64,000 nucleotides of DNA. It comes from CAWBXL01 sp963837365 (GTDB taxonomy: Bacteria > Acidobacteriota > Terriglobia > Terriglobales > Acidobacteriaceae). Where the stretch lies: contig CAWIMW010000010.1 in the NCBI GenBank assembly GCA_963837365.1, positions 62,001-126,000 of the forward strand. Direction: 5' to 3'. How positions within the stretch are numbered: the stretch's first letter is position 1; each line of letters begins with the position of its first letter. The notes under the pieces were generated by a model. It was not told the DNA's origin. It did no database searches and saw nothing but the letters and a program-made list of their open reading frames with translations. Of this stretch, positions 34,308 to 43,340 are shown one piece after another. The position numbers and the translations under genes are program-made.

Positions 34308-35588
34308 ATGCTCTGGGTTCTGCGCACCACTTCGTTGGCCGTGCAGAAAGACAATTTGCGGCGCTTGTTGCGCACTGTGGAGGCCCTCTCTGATCTCGGT
34401 CCCGAGATGACGGCGGAGCACGACTTCCCGCAGCGGGCACGCTCCATGGTCTCGGCGCTGCTACAGGCCGCGGGCGCGCGCGAAGGTGTGCTGTTTACTT
34501 TCAGCGATAAACCTTCCCTGCTCACTTCTATCGCCTCTGAAGGCTTCGCCCTGATGCCGGAGCCGGCGGTCATCCCACTTCTACCTAAACATGTACATGC
34601 GCTGCTGACCACGCGCGGATCGGTCATACTCACATCGAACTCCTATGAGAACTATCTCAGCTCGAACGGCAACGTCGCACCGGAACTATTCAAATGCTTT
34701 TCGCCTTTGAAAGTAGGAGCAAAATTAGTTGGGCTTGTAGCGTTAGGACGCCGCGAGGGCGATGCGATTTACGACGAAGATGAACTGGGAGCGCTTGACC
34801 TGCTGTGCAACTACGTAGCGCTGGCGGTACAGAACCATACTCTCTCCCAAACGCTTTCTCAGCGAGTATCAGAGAACCTGCGCCTGATGGCTTCATTGCA
34901 TGGGTTTTATGACCACACCCTGGAAGCTTTTGCCGCCGCCATCGATGTAAAGCATGTCAACATCCACGGACACTCTCTAAGAGTTGGGCGTTACTCTGCG
35001 GCGATCGGCGAAGCCATGGGCATGGGGCCAACCGAAGTTGCGGGGCTACGCTCGGCGGGCTATCTGCATGATATCGGCAAAGTCGCGGTAGACAAAAGAC
35101 TGTTCGGCAAACCGACCGCGCTTGATCCGGAAGAATTTCGTGAGATGGCAGACCACACGGTCGTGGGTCATCAGATTGTGACCGGCATTGAATTTCCCTG
35201 GGCCAGCATCCCAGAGATTGTCCGCTGGCACCATGAACGTTCCGATGGGTCAGGCTATCCGGACGGCCTTTATATGAATGATGTCAGCCTGCCAGTGCGC
35301 ATTGTCGGCCTGGCAGATACCTTCGATGCCATGACCAGTGAGCGGCCATATCGGGAACCCATGTCCCTGGGCGGAACCTTGAATGAAATCGTCCGCATGG
35401 CCCCCCAGAAGTTTGATCCCAACGTCGTCCAAGGGCTGCTGATACAGGTCCGCCGCGACGCTGTTGGCAGTAATCGCATACCTTTCATGGAAAACCAAGC
35501 ATCCGCCCACATATCCCCTACCGATGTGGACCACCTCGCTGCCGCGTTGCAGCACAAAATTTCCCAGAACAAAATGTACCTTCCGTAA
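34308..35588 (+). CDS. GAF-HD-GYP domain protein, c-di-GMP phosphodiesterase
   Basis: 426 residues. A GAF domain (about 40-175) precedes an HD-GYP domain (about 205-400). The HD pair is His254-Asp255 in YLHDIGKV, with VDKRLFGKP following, and the GYP part is HHERSDGSGYPDGL. VADTFDAM is replaced by GLADTFDAMTSERPYR, still canonical in role. Such enzymes hydrolyse c-di-GMP to GMP through a di- or tri-metal centre. A short helical linker joins the two domains. No membrane segment is seen. A second HD-GYP receptor is at 55952. Confidence 0.9.
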   Translation: MLWVLRTTSLAVQKDNLRRLLRTVEALSDLGPEMTAEHDFPQRARSMVSALLQAAGAREGVLFTFSDKPSLLTSIASEGFALMPEPAVIPLLPKHVHALLTTRGSVILTSNSYENYLSSNGNVAPELFKCFSPLKVGAKLVGLVALGRREGDAIYDEDELGALDLLCNYVALAVQNHTLSQTLSQRVSENLRLMASLHGFYDHTLEAFAAAIDVKHVNIHGHSLRVGRYSAAIGEAMGMGPTEVAGLRSAGYLHDIGKVAVDKRLFGKPTALDPEEFREMADHTVVGHQIVTGIEFPWASIPEIVRWHHERSDGSGYPDGLYMNDVSLPVRIVGLADTFDAMTSERPYREPMSLGGTLNEIVRMAPQKFDPNVVQGLLIQVRRDAVGSNRIPFMENQASAHISPTDVDHLAAALQHKISQNKMYLP

Positions 35589-35648
35589 CAACTTTTCAGA
35601 GGGTAATGGGTTCATAATCAGCAGGACTCTTCCGTCCATCGGGGAAGC

Positions 35649-37646
35649 ATGCGTCTGAATCTACGGGTTGCTTTGGTCGCTCTTGCAGCGGTCTGTATTG
35701 CTATTCCCGCCCAATTGGCTCTGGGTAAAAAGAAAGACGCGAAGCTTGCCCACGAAATGGAGGACCGGAAGCGGGCTTTACACGCGCTCAACCGGCTCAC
35801 TTTCGGCCCAAGGCCCGGCGATATTGACCACGTCATGGCAATAGGCGTGGACAAATGGATTGATCAGCAGCTACACCCCGAAAAAATTGACAACAGCGTG
35901 CTGGAGGCCCGGCTGGCTCCGTTACGCACTCTAAAGATGGACACCCGCCAGATCGTCGAGAACTTCCCTCCGCCGCAGATGATTAAGGCCGTCGCTGAAG
36001 GAAAGCAGAGGATGCCGTCTGATCCGGCAAAGAAAGCCGTATACGAAGCACAGCTGGCACGCTACCAGGCACGGCAGGAGAAAAAAGAACAGGCTGGAAA
36101 TGCCCCGGCGAATACTGCCCCGTCGGCGACGACGGACGCAATGAGCGACGAAGAGCGTGCCCGCCGCCGGGAAGAACGCATGGATCTGGAGCAAAAGACC
36201 CAGGCGATTCTGGATTTGCCGTCCGACCAGCGCATCCAGGAAATCGCGAAGCTTTCGCCCGAGCAGCAACGGATGCTGGCGTTTGGTCTCAGAGACCGGC
36301 GCGACGAAGTCATGGAGGGAATGACGCCCAAGCAGCGCGAGACGGTGATGGCACTGAATAACCCCCAACTGGTGGTCACGACTGAACTGGCTGAGGGGAA
36401 ACTGCTGCGAGCGATTTACAGTGAACGCCAGCTTGAAGAAGTGATGACCGACTTCTGGTTCAATCACTTCAATGTATTCAACGGCAAGGGCCCCGACCGG
36501 TATTTGATCACCAGCTACGAACGCGATGTGATTCGTCCTCATGCGTTAGGCAAGTTTGAGGACTTGCTCGTGGCGACTGCCCAAAGTCCGGCCATGCTGT
36601 TCTACCTGGACAATTGGCTAAGCGTAGGGCCAGATTCAGATGCAGCAAAAGGAATCTTTCGAGAGCCTGCATGGGGGCGCAGACGGCAGCGCTTCCCCCG
36701 GCCCCAGCGTCCACAGGCAAAAGGAAAACGCAATAGCGGCCTCAATGAGAACTACGGCCGCGAGTTGATGGAGTTGCACACGGTCGGCGTCAACAGCGGT
36801 TATACCCAGAAAGATGTCACCGAAGCTGCAAGAATTCTCACCGGGTGGACGCTGCGTGAGCCCCGTAAAGGCGGGGACTTTGCGTTTGTCGAGCGCACGC
36901 ACGAGCCAGGCGACAAAGTCGTCATGGGGCATCGCTTCAAATCCAACGGAGAGAAGGAAGGCCTGGAGCTGCTGCACTTCCTTGCTCATAACCCTTCGAC
37001 TGCAAAATTCATAAGCACCAAGCTGGCGATGCGTTTTGTGTCAGACGATCCTCCGCCAGCGCTGGTTGACCGTATGGCTCAAACTTTCCTTAAGAAGAAC
37101 GGCGATATCCGTGAGGTCCTGAAGACCATGCTGGATTCGCCCGAATTCTGGGCCTCCGAGGCGTATCGGGCCAAGGTAAAAACTCCGCTTGAGTTTGTGG
37201 CTTCGGCTGTGCGCGCCACCGGCGCTGAGGTCACCGACGCCACGCCCCTGATTCGCCAGCTTCAGACCATGGGAATGCCGCTGTACGGGATGCAACCGCC
37301 TACGGGCTATTCCATGAAGGCCGAGACCTGGGTCAACTCGTCCGCCCTGCTGGGGCGCATGAATTTCTCACTGGCGCTGGCGAACGGCAGGTTGAGAGGC
37401 GTCCAGGTGGATCCGGAGCATTTGTTACCGGCGAACGACGCGACCGCAGACGCGCCGAAGGTGCTAAATGACCTGGAGGGCACGCTGCTGGCGGGTGATG
37501 TCTCCAAGCAGACGCACGACACGATTGCATCGCGCCTGCAAGACCCAAAGATCGCGGAGCGCAGGCTGGATGACCCGGCACGCGCCCCCAACATAGCGAT
37601 GATCGAAGGGCTGCTGCTGGGTTCGCCGGAGTTTCAGAGAAGGTAG
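35649..37646 (+). CDS. secreted DUF1800 protein
   Basis: 665 residues with a signal peptide (MRLNLRVALVALAAVCIAIP). The DUF1800 start is ALHALNRLTFGPRPGDID, with the long tail ELMELHTVGVNSGYTQKDV and ARILTGWTLR near the middle. A charged Lys/Glu-rich linker (about 110-215) is low in complexity. DUF1800 and DUF1501 genes are usually paired and may form a secreted polymer-associated or oxidoreductive system; no activity is established. The DUF1501 partner follows after a 250-bp repeat insertion. Confidence 0.88.
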   Translation: MRLNLRVALVALAAVCIAIPAQLALGKKKDAKLAHEMEDRKRALHALNRLTFGPRPGDIDHVMAIGVDKWIDQQLHPEKIDNSVLEARLAPLRTLKMDTRQIVENFPPPQMIKAVAEGKQRMPSDPAKKAVYEAQLARYQARQEKKEQAGNAPANTAPSATTDAMSDEERARRREERMDLEQKTQAILDLPSDQRIQEIAKLSPEQQRMLAFGLRDRRDEVMEGMTPKQRETVMALNNPQLVVTTELAEGKLLRAIYSERQLEEVMTDFWFNHFNVFNGKGPDRYLITSYERDVIRPHALGKFEDLLVATAQSPAMLFYLDNWLSVGPDSDAAKGIFREPAWGRRRQRFPRPQRPQAKGKRNSGLNENYGRELMELHTVGVNSGYTQKDVTEAARILTGWTLREPRKGGDFAFVERTHEPGDKVVMGHRFKSNGEKEGLELLHFLAHNPSTAKFISTKLAMRFVSDDPPPALVDRMAQTFLKKNGDIREVLKTMLDSPEFWASEAYRAKVKTPLEFVASAVRATGAEVTDATPLIRQLQTMGMPLYGMQPPTGYSMKAETWVNSSALLGRMNFSLALANGRLRGVQVDPEHLLPANDATADAPKVLNDLEGTLLAGDVSKQTHDTIASRLQDPKIAERRLDDPARAPNIAMIEGLLLGSPEFQRR

Positions 37647-37647
37647 C

Positions 37648-37872
37648 GCAGCAGCGAAGCTGCGAAAGAGTGCAGCCCAGGGCGGAAGCGGGTGCAGGAC
37701 CTGCACCCGCGCGCCCTGGGTCAAGAAAAGGAAAGACAGAAGCCCTGAGAGGGCGAAAGAGATTGGCATGCGCGCATCGCTCCCGACTTTCTGTCGCCCA
37801 TACAGGTCTGACATCGGAGACACTGACCCAGGGCTCACGCCCTGGGCTGCAATCTTGCGCCGCTTCGCGGCT
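37648..37872. repeat. long inverted repeat with CCCAGGGC arms, copy 2, carrying an inserted palindrome
   Basis: The right arm (37827-37872) resembles the right arm at 28246-28292. The left arm is interrupted: GCGGGTGCAG-GAC-CTGCACCCGC (37688-37710) is a perfect 10-bp stem-loop set into the CCCAGGGC hairpin. It lies in the DUF1800-DUF1501 gap (37647-37898), which contains no gene. Confidence 0.75.
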
Positions 37873-37898
37873 GTTGGTTTTGAATTTAGGAGCTCTGA

Positions 37899-39134
37899 AT
37901 GATTACTCGCCGGGTTTTTCTTCGCAATAGCGCTCTGGCCGTAGTGGGCACATCGGCGGTTCCCAGCTTTCTCACCCACGCTGCTTTTGGTGCCGTCGAG
38001 GCAGGATCGAGCAACAAGCGGCTGGTCGTGATTTTCCAACGCGGCGCGGCGGATGGACTGAATATCGTGGTTCCACACGGCGAACGTGATTACTACGCCA
38101 TGCGGCCTTCGATCAATATTCCTCGCAAAGAAGTTATTGATCTCGACGGGTTCTTCGGGCTGCATCCATCACTGTCATCGTTCAAACCGATCTGGGACCA
38201 GGGACATCTCGCCATCGTGCACGCCGCGGGTTCTCCTGATACGACTCGATCCCACTTCGACGCTCAGGATTACATGGAGTCCGGCACTCCGGGCGTGAAA
38301 GCCACTGAAGATGGCTGGTTAAACCGCACTTTGCACTCCTTGCCTGCACGGGCCAATAAATCTGCTTTCCGCGCCATTGCTATGGGGCCGTCTTTGCCGC
38401 GCATTCTCTCGGGCAGCGAGCCTGCCATCGCCATCAACAACATCAACGACTTTGGTGTCGGGGGACGCAATCCCAATTCTCCGGTGGCCAATACTTTCGA
38501 AGCGATGTACGCCGGCTCGGTAGATTCTGTTTTACACGGTACGGGGCAGGAAACTTTTGAGGCGGTGAAAATGCTGAAAGCAGCTGATCCTTCGAAATAC
38601 ACTCCGGCTCCCGGGGCCAACTATCCCCGCGGACGCTTTGGCGACAGCCTGCGGCAGCTGGCGCAACTCATCAAAGCCAACCTCGGAGTGCAGGTGGCGT
38701 TTGCCGATATTGGCGGATGGGACCATCACGTCAACGAAGGCAGCACTCAGGGTCAGTTGGCCAATGTGCTGGGCGATTTTTCGCAGTCGCTGGCCTCGTT
38801 CTGGACTGACTTGGGAGATTTGGGTGAAGACACAGTGGTCGTGACCATGTCCGAATTCGGGCGGACAGCTCGGGAGAATGGCAATCGTGGGACAGATCAC
38901 GGGCACGCCAATGTGATGTTTGTGATGGGCGGCCCGGTCAAAGGCGGCAAGGTCTACGGACGCTGGCCGGGGCTGGAGCAGTCACAGCTTTATGAAGGGC
39001 GCGATTTGGCGGTGACTACAGATTTCCGGCAGGTGCTGGCAGAGGCCGTCATACGGCATCTTGGCAATAGCAACTTGGGTCAAGTGTTTCCAGGATTTGA
39101 GGATCAACGAAAGTCTTTGCGATATTTAGGCTAA
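37899..39134 (+). CDS. DUF1501 protein with Tat signal
   Basis: 411 residues. A twin-arginine signal MITRRVFLRNSALAVVGTSA is followed by the DUF1501 core: RGAADGLNIVVPHGERDYY, then DLDGFFGLHPSL and TTRSHFDAQDYMESGTPG. The C-terminal half shows VTMSEFGRTARENGNRGTDH and GGPVKGGKVYGRW, an alkaline-phosphatase-like metal site layout. It should be exported folded, probably with a metal cofactor. AGGAG lies six bases before ATG. It pairs with the preceding DUF1800 gene. Confidence 0.9.
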   Translation: MITRRVFLRNSALAVVGTSAVPSFLTHAAFGAVEAGSSNKRLVVIFQRGAADGLNIVVPHGERDYYAMRPSINIPRKEVIDLDGFFGLHPSLSSFKPIWDQGHLAIVHAAGSPDTTRSHFDAQDYMESGTPGVKATEDGWLNRTLHSLPARANKSAFRAIAMGPSLPRILSGSEPAIAINNINDFGVGGRNPNSPVANTFEAMYAGSVDSVLHGTGQETFEAVKMLKAADPSKYTPAPGANYPRGRFGDSLRQLAQLIKANLGVQVAFADIGGWDHHVNEGSTQGQLANVLGDFSQSLASFWTDLGDLGEDTVVVTMSEFGRTARENGNRGTDHGHANVMFVMGGPVKGGKVYGRWPGLEQSQLYEGRDLAVTTDFRQVLAEAVIRHLGNSNLGQVFPGFEDQRKSLRYLG

Positions 39135-39191
39135 CCATTGCTCCTTGAATCCGGGGCTGAGTGCCGCGTTGGCCGCGGACGAACCCCTTAA

Positions 39192-39296
39192 TCAGCGTTT
39201 CGCCTTGAGCTTTCGGTAGACGGACACGCAAACGATTCCGATTCCCAGAACAATTAGAACCAGCGCCTTGTTTAGAAAAACTCCGTCAAGGTTCAT
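39192..39296 (-). CDS. candidate small membrane protein, 34 aa
   Basis: The minus-strand frame from ATG 39296 encodes MNLDGVFLNKALVLIVLGIG, then IVCVSVYRKLKAKR: one hydrophobic helix and a basic tail. No good ribosome-binding site is visible, and there is no family match, so it is only a candidate. It lies alone between DUF1501 and the Rieske gene (39135-39375), a gap that otherwise shows nothing. Confidence 0.35.
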   Translation of the reverse strand: MNLDGVFLNKALVLIVLGIGIVCVSVYRKLKAKR

Positions 39297-39375
39297 GAAA
39301 AGAAGCATATCAAAGCAGATGCACTAGGCACACCGGCGTCGATTCAGCTAACATTTGCATTACACACGCTACATG

Positions 39376-39678
39376 TCAAGCTTCAATCATCACATCGCCA
39401 TTCTCAACCTTGATCGGATAGACGACAACCTTTGCGTTGGGATTGTGCGCGGCCTCGCCCGTCTTACTATCAAACGACCAGCCGTGCCAGGGACAGACAA
39501 CCTTGCTTCCTTCAATCACGCCTTGACCCAGCGGGCCGCCACGATGTAGGCAGACGTTATCCATGGCAGTGTTCGTGCCGTTCACATTAGCTACGCAGAT
39601 TGTTTTCTTTCCGCAGGGAAATTCTTTGGCTTCGTTGTTGGCGGGGAGTTCGGATTGGGTGGTGAGTTTTGTAAACAA
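39376..39678 (-). CDS. Rieske [2Fe-2S] ferredoxin-like protein
   Basis: 100 residues. The cluster ligands are in CLHRGGPLGQG (Cys-x-His) and CPWHGWSFD (Cys-x2-His), typical of small Rieske ferredoxins, e.g. of nitrite reductase or dioxygenase type. It carries one electron in the cytoplasm; the partner is unknown. The start is TTG (MFTKLTTQSEL), 94 bases after nuoB on the same strand. An AGCTAAGAGC-type inverted repeat fills the gap to nuoB. Confidence 0.88.
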   Translation of the reverse strand: MFTKLTTQSELPANNEAKEFPCGKKTICVANVNGTNTAMDNVCLHRGGPLGQGVIEGSKVVCPWHGWSFDSKTGEAAHNPNAKVVVYPIKVENGDVMIEA

Positions 39679-39772
39679 AGCTCTTAGCCTTTAGCTAGAT
39701 CTCATAGTCTCCGGGTTTGGAAGGCCCTTAGCAATCGAAACAAGCTAAGAGCCAATGGCTAAGAGCTAATAG
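39679..39772. repeat. AGCTCTTAGC/GCTAAGAGCT inverted repeat
   Basis: AGCTCTTAGCC just after 39678 pairs with GGCTAAGAGCT near 39759, with further GCTAAGAGC copies inside. It separates the Rieske and nuoB genes and resembles in style the AGCT-rich repeats around the four-helix-bundle gene. Confidence 0.55.
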
Positions 39773-40336
39773 CTACGCTTTCGGCTGCAACGTCTGCGCA
39801 ATCATCACTTGCCGTTTGAAGTTCTCCACCATATTGGGATCCAGCCGCACTTCAGTGGGCTTCTTCGCCAGCGACATCTGATCAATTTTGTCTTGCAACT
39901 TCAGCAGCGCGTAGAACAGGTTCTCCGGGCGAGGCGGGCAGCCGATTACGTACACATCCGTTGGCACGATTTTGTCCACACCTTGCAGCACCGCATAGGT
40001 ATTGAACGGGCCACCGACCGACGAGCACGCTCCCATGGAGATCACCCATTTGGGATCGGGCATCTGCTCGTAGATTCTTTTCACCACCGGCGCCATCTTC
40101 AGCGTGACCGTCCCTGCCACAATCATCAGGTCGCTTTGCCTAGGGCTGGGGCGGAAAACTTCGGAACCGAAGCGGGCGATGTCGAAACGCGCCGTGGACG
40201 AAGCAATCATTTCAATGGCGCAACAGGCCAGCCCAAACGTCATGGGCCACACCGCCGACTTGCGGGCCCAGTTGAAGACGTAATCTACCGTCGTGATCAG
40301 GAAGTTCTTTTCAAACTTGTTTTGTAGCCAAGCCAT
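39773..40336 (-). CDS. nuoB: NADH-quinone oxidoreductase subunit B
   Basis: 187 residues. The N2 cluster ligands are in MTFGLACCAIEM (paired Cys near 38), MGACSSVGGPF (Cys near 103) and GCPPRPENLFYAL (Cys near 133). The protein carries the terminal iron-sulfur cluster of complex I and reduces quinone; it acts at the inner membrane. AAAGGA lies six bases before ATG. No other nuo gene is adjacent, which is unusual: nuoB is normally within a nuoA-N operon, so either complex I is encoded in split loci or this is a paralogue. Confidence 0.93.
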   Translation of the reverse strand: MAWLQNKFEKNFLITTVDYVFNWARKSAVWPMTFGLACCAIEMIASSTARFDIARFGSEVFRPSPRQSDLMIVAGTVTLKMAPVVKRIYEQMPDPKWVISMGACSSVGGPFNTYAVLQGVDKIVPTDVYVIGCPPRPENLFYALLKLQDKIDQMSLAKKPTEVRLDPNMVENFKRQVMIAQTLQPKA

Positions 40337-40405
40337 GCGTGTCCTTTGGTCGTTCCAGTTACAATAGCCGCTTCCGGTCGCATAGAGCGGAACGCATCAG
40401 TCTAG

Positions 40406-40981
40406 GTGGGGGCGGGAACAGTGTCAATCCAGATCGAGATCGTCAACGGCGACATTACAAACCAGCCAGGTCTGGACGCCATCGTCAACGCCGCCAATAC
40501 TGAGTTGATTCTAGGCTCAGGCGTGGCTGGTGCAATTTACCGGCGAGGCGGGGCGGAGATCGACCGCGAAGGTCAGACCAAGGCCCCAATCAAGCTGGGA
40601 GAAGCCGCTGTCACCAGCGCGGGACGCCTGCCCAACCAATACGTGATCCATGCGGCGGCTATGGGCTATCGGTCGGAAGATGCGCGAGTTCCCAAGCGCG
40701 AGGGTTCGCTTTCGAGTGCCGCGATCATCGCCGACGCCACGCGGAACAGCCTGCTGCGTGCGGAAGAACTGAAGCTGGCAAGCATTGCCTTCCCTGCCCT
40801 GGCAACCGGTGTCGCGGCATTTCCCATGGAAGAATGTGCTGATGTAATGATCAGCGCGGTGCAGGAGTACGCGCGCGAACATTCCGCAAGCAGCGTGAAG
40901 CTGGTGCGGTTTGTGCTGTTCGACGACGCGGATTTTCGGACCTTTCAAAATGCTCTGCAAATGACTGGAGCCCATGGCTGA
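40406..40981 (+). CDS. macro domain protein
   Basis: 191 residues. The macro domain starts with IEIVNGDITNQPGLDAIVNA, followed by ANTELILGSGVAGAIYRRGG and ALATGVAAFPMEECADVM, the ADP-ribose pocket region. Such proteins bind ADP-ribose or remove it from proteins, or hydrolyse O-acetyl-ADP-ribose. The start is GTG (40406 or 40421). It overlaps the next gene by eight bases, so the two are coupled. It is divergent from nuoB. Confidence 0.9.
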   Translation: MGAGTVSIQIEIVNGDITNQPGLDAIVNAANTELILGSGVAGAIYRRGGAEIDREGQTKAPIKLGEAAVTSAGRLPNQYVIHAAAMGYRSEDARVPKREGSLSSAAIIADATRNSLLRAEELKLASIAFPALATGVAAFPMEECADVMISAVQEYAREHSASSVKLVRFVLFDDADFRTFQNALQMTGAHG

Positions 40982-42230
40982 AAGCAAGCCCACTCCCCGC
41001 GAGCCGTATTTTTGGATTTTTGTGATCGCCCTGGTGCTGCGGGTGGTCTTGATCTTCTTTGGCCACACCTACAAGTTTTACGATCACAACCACAACTTCA
41101 GCTTTGGCTGGGAGATGGGCAGCGTTGGCCGCTCTTTGGCTGCGGGAGAAGGCTTCAGCAGCCCCTTTGGCCAAGCGACTGGGCCGACCGCATGGGAGCC
41201 GCCGCTTTATCCATATCTGATTGCCGGGGTGTTCAAGGTTTTTGGGATTTATTCTTTGGCCTCGGCGGTAGTTTTACTCGTCATCAACAGCATCTTTTCC
41301 GCGCTGACCTGCATACCGATCTTCTTAATCGCGCAGCGTTGTTTCAATGAAAGAGTTGCTCTGTGGACTTGCTGGCTCTGGGCCCTGCTCCCTCCGGTGA
41401 TGGCCTGGGCGACACGTTGGGTTTGGGAGACCAGCTTGGCGGCTTTTTTGCTGACTCTGCTGTTTTGGCTCACGCTGGTGATGGAAGAGAGAGACGGCTG
41501 GCTGCCCTGGCTTGAGTTTGGCCTGCTCTGGGGCGTGGCGGCGCTGGTGAATACTTCCCTACTTTCATTCCTTCCATTCTCCGGCCTGTGGATTTGCTGG
41601 CGGCGCTGGAAGCTTGGCAAGCAGTTCCTCACCGGGGCAATCCTTGCTTCCCTGGTTTTTCTTGCCTGTGTCATTCCCTGGACAGTGCGCAACTATCGCA
41701 CGTTCGGAACCTTGTTCTTCATCCGCTCGAATTTCGGGGCTGAATTAAGGCTAGGCAACGGCCCGGGGGCTAACGGAACTTGGATGCAACAACTTCATCC
41801 CACTCAGAATCCTTACGAGATGAGTCGCTATAGGGGCATGGGTGAAATGGCCTATGTTGCCATGCGCAAGCAGGAAGCTGTGTCTTACATTCAAGACAAC
41901 TATGGCCGGTTCGTATTTCTGTGCATAAAGAAGTTTTTCTATTACTGGGCGGGCGTTCCACACGCGCATGAGACGCTGGCGCGAAGAATCTTGAGAAACT
42001 CCCTGTATTGCTTGTCCTCAGTGCTGGCGTTGTCGGGACTCGTCATGGCTCTGAGAAAGCGTGCCCCCGGCGCCTGGCTATTTCTCTGGCTGTTCCTGGC
42101 GTACCCGGCGGTCTACTACGTGGTTTTTCCCCATCCTCGCTATCGCCATCCCATCGAGCCCGAGATAGGAATACTGATGGTGTATGGGCTTTCCCGGAGC
42201 GAGGAGAGAAACGTGACTGCCCAGGCATAA
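40974..42230 (+). CDS. multi-pass membrane glycosyltransferase, GT39/ArnT-like
   Basis: 418 residues with about ten membrane segments. The first periplasmic loop has the acidic/aromatic pattern NFSFGWEMGSVGRSLAAGEG, then TGPTAWEPPLYPYLIAGVFK. This is the layout of GT-C enzymes (ArnT, PMT) that transfer sugars from polyprenyl phosphate donors to outer substrates. The usual Asp pair of the first loop is replaced by W-E here, so donor and acceptor remain unknown. The gene overlaps the macro-domain gene by eight bases. Confidence 0.75.
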   Translation: MAESKPTPREPYFWIFVIALVLRVVLIFFGHTYKFYDHNHNFSFGWEMGSVGRSLAAGEGFSSPFGQATGPTAWEPPLYPYLIAGVFKVFGIYSLASAVVLLVINSIFSALTCIPIFLIAQRCFNERVALWTCWLWALLPPVMAWATRWVWETSLAAFLLTLLFWLTLVMEERDGWLPWLEFGLLWGVAALVNTSLLSFLPFSGLWICWRRWKLGKQFLTGAILASLVFLACVIPWTVRNYRTFGTLFFIRSNFGAELRLGNGPGANGTWMQQLHPTQNPYEMSRYRGMGEMAYVAMRKQEAVSYIQDNYGRFVFLCIKKFFYYWAGVPHAHETLARRILRNSLYCLSSVLALSGLVMALRKRAPGAWLFLWLFLAYPAVYYVVFPHPRYRHPIEPEIGILMVYGLSRSEERNVTAQA

Positions 42231-42484
42231 GGGTCGTGGTGCAGTTTGAAAATAAGGTTCGTATCAGGGCATGGCCTTGGCCGTGCCGCTCGGCCAGGCA
42301 AAAATTGAGGTCGGCGCCGATACGGCGCAACTATCCATAAAACTCGTTGGCGATGTGGCAGTTGCGCCCCATGGGCGCGTGAGCCGAAATGGCAGCGAAA
42401 GCGGCACGGCTGAAAAGCTTGCCCTGCGCGAAGTCGAAGGGCCGATACCCTGATACGAATCTTTCTCAAACTTCACTACTACGA
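42231..42484. mobile_element. MITE-like element with TIRs shared with 23744-23928
   Basis: The left end GGGTCGTGGTGCAGTTTG (42231-42248) and the reverse complement of the right end (42467-42484) match at 13 of 18 positions, and both continue inward to GTATCAGGG. The outer ends resemble those of the element at 23744 (GGGTAGTGGTGCAGTTTG), but the interior is different and G/C-rich. No transposase is encoded. It fills the gap between the glycosyltransferase and DUF5818-like genes. Confidence 0.65.
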
Positions 42485-42511
42485 ATAACCTGAAACTTGC
42501 TCGTTCAGCGA

Positions 42512-42883
42512 TCATTCATCTGCTTTGATGTCCACCACGTGAATGGTTCTGGTCTTCGCATCGAGAGTGCCCGTAACTTTCACTTTCAATCCTGCAAACG
42601 CAGCCGGCTTTTCTTGATCGTCGAGGTGATAGACCAGATCGCCATTGGCCAGGACAAAATCACCACCCAGGTATTTAATGCAGTAGTTGGTGCAGTTGGC
42701 CGGGGTCCCGCCCATGTTCTTGTTCTTCATCATCTCGGTATGGGAACGGGTCAGGGAGTGGACGTTCATCGAGCACTGACTGTCGGCGATTTCGCCGGTG
42801 AAGGTGCGCGTTTTTTCTTCGGCGCCGGCCAATAAGATCGCCGCCAGTGCCAGGATTCCCGCGAAGACTGCCTTCTTGCTCAT
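42512..42883 (-). CDS. exported DUF5818-like protein
   Basis: 123 residues. The signal peptide is MSKKAVFAGILALAAILLAG, and the mature part has a FTGEIADSQCSMNVHSLTRS motif and NCTNYCIKYLGGDFVLANGD, with three conserved-looking cysteines. This resembles DUF5818 proteins of acidobacteria, of unknown role. The ATG at 42883 is chosen because AAGGAG is placed six bases upstream. It is the last gene of a four-gene minus-strand cassette with an outer-membrane protein, a c-type cytochrome and a CuA cupredoxin. Confidence 0.8.
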   Translation of the reverse strand: MSKKAVFAGILALAAILLAGAEEKTRTFTGEIADSQCSMNVHSLTRSHTEMMKNKNMGGTPANCTNYCIKYLGGDFVLANGDLVYHLDDQEKPAAFAGLKVKVTGTLDAKTRTIHVVDIKADE

Positions 42884-42902
42884 CACACACTCCTTATATC
42901 GT

Positions 42903-43316
42903 TTAGGGGACAACTACCAATTTCATATTCATGCCCTCGTGATTTTCGCTGCAAATCACGGTGCACACCACCACATAGTCACCCGGCTCCGACGGGGCTG
43001 TGAGATGAAACTCCTGGGTTCCCGGCAAAAGGGCCAAGTTCCATCCCGGCACCTTAGTCCGATTGCCCGCCCGCAGGAGTGTGAAACCATGAATCGTGCC
43101 GTCACGGTTCCAGGTCTTTCCCTTGTTGGCGGTGATTCGCAATGTCACCTGCTCTCCGGCCTTCAAGGTAATCTCCGGATGGGACAGGCCAGCAATTTTG
43201 TAGCGGCTGTCCTTGTCGGCCACTACCTCAATTACACGAGTTTGAGCATGGGCCAAAGCTGCTGCCATCAGCACACCAACCACACACGCAATCCAGCGCA
43301 TAGACATTCTGTTCAT
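42903..43316 (-). CDS. exported CuA-type cupredoxin
   Basis: 137 residues. A signal peptide (MNRMSMRWIACVVGVLMAAA) precedes a single cupredoxin domain. The C-terminus has Cys118-x3-Cys122-x3-His126-x2-Met129 in CTVICSENHEGM, with His76 upstream in TIHGF. This is the CuA binuclear copper pattern of cytochrome oxidase subunit II and N2O reductase, here in a stand-alone periplasmic domain. It could accept electrons from the adjacent cytochrome. The gap to the cytochrome gene is 24 bases. Confidence 0.83.
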   Translation of the reverse strand: MNRMSMRWIACVVGVLMAAALAHAQTRVIEVVADKDSRYKIAGLSHPEITLKAGEQVTLRITANKGKTWNRDGTIHGFTLLRAGNRTKVPGWNLALLPGTQEFHLTAPSEPGDYVVVCTVICSENHEGMNMKLVVVP

Positions 43317-43340
43317 AGTGATTTCGCAATCCGTAAATGG

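Noticed and set aside
42043..42515. Short minus-strand frames between the glycosyltransferase and the DUF5818-like gene.
   Set aside because: They fall in the MITE-like element or are antisense to the glycosyltransferase end.
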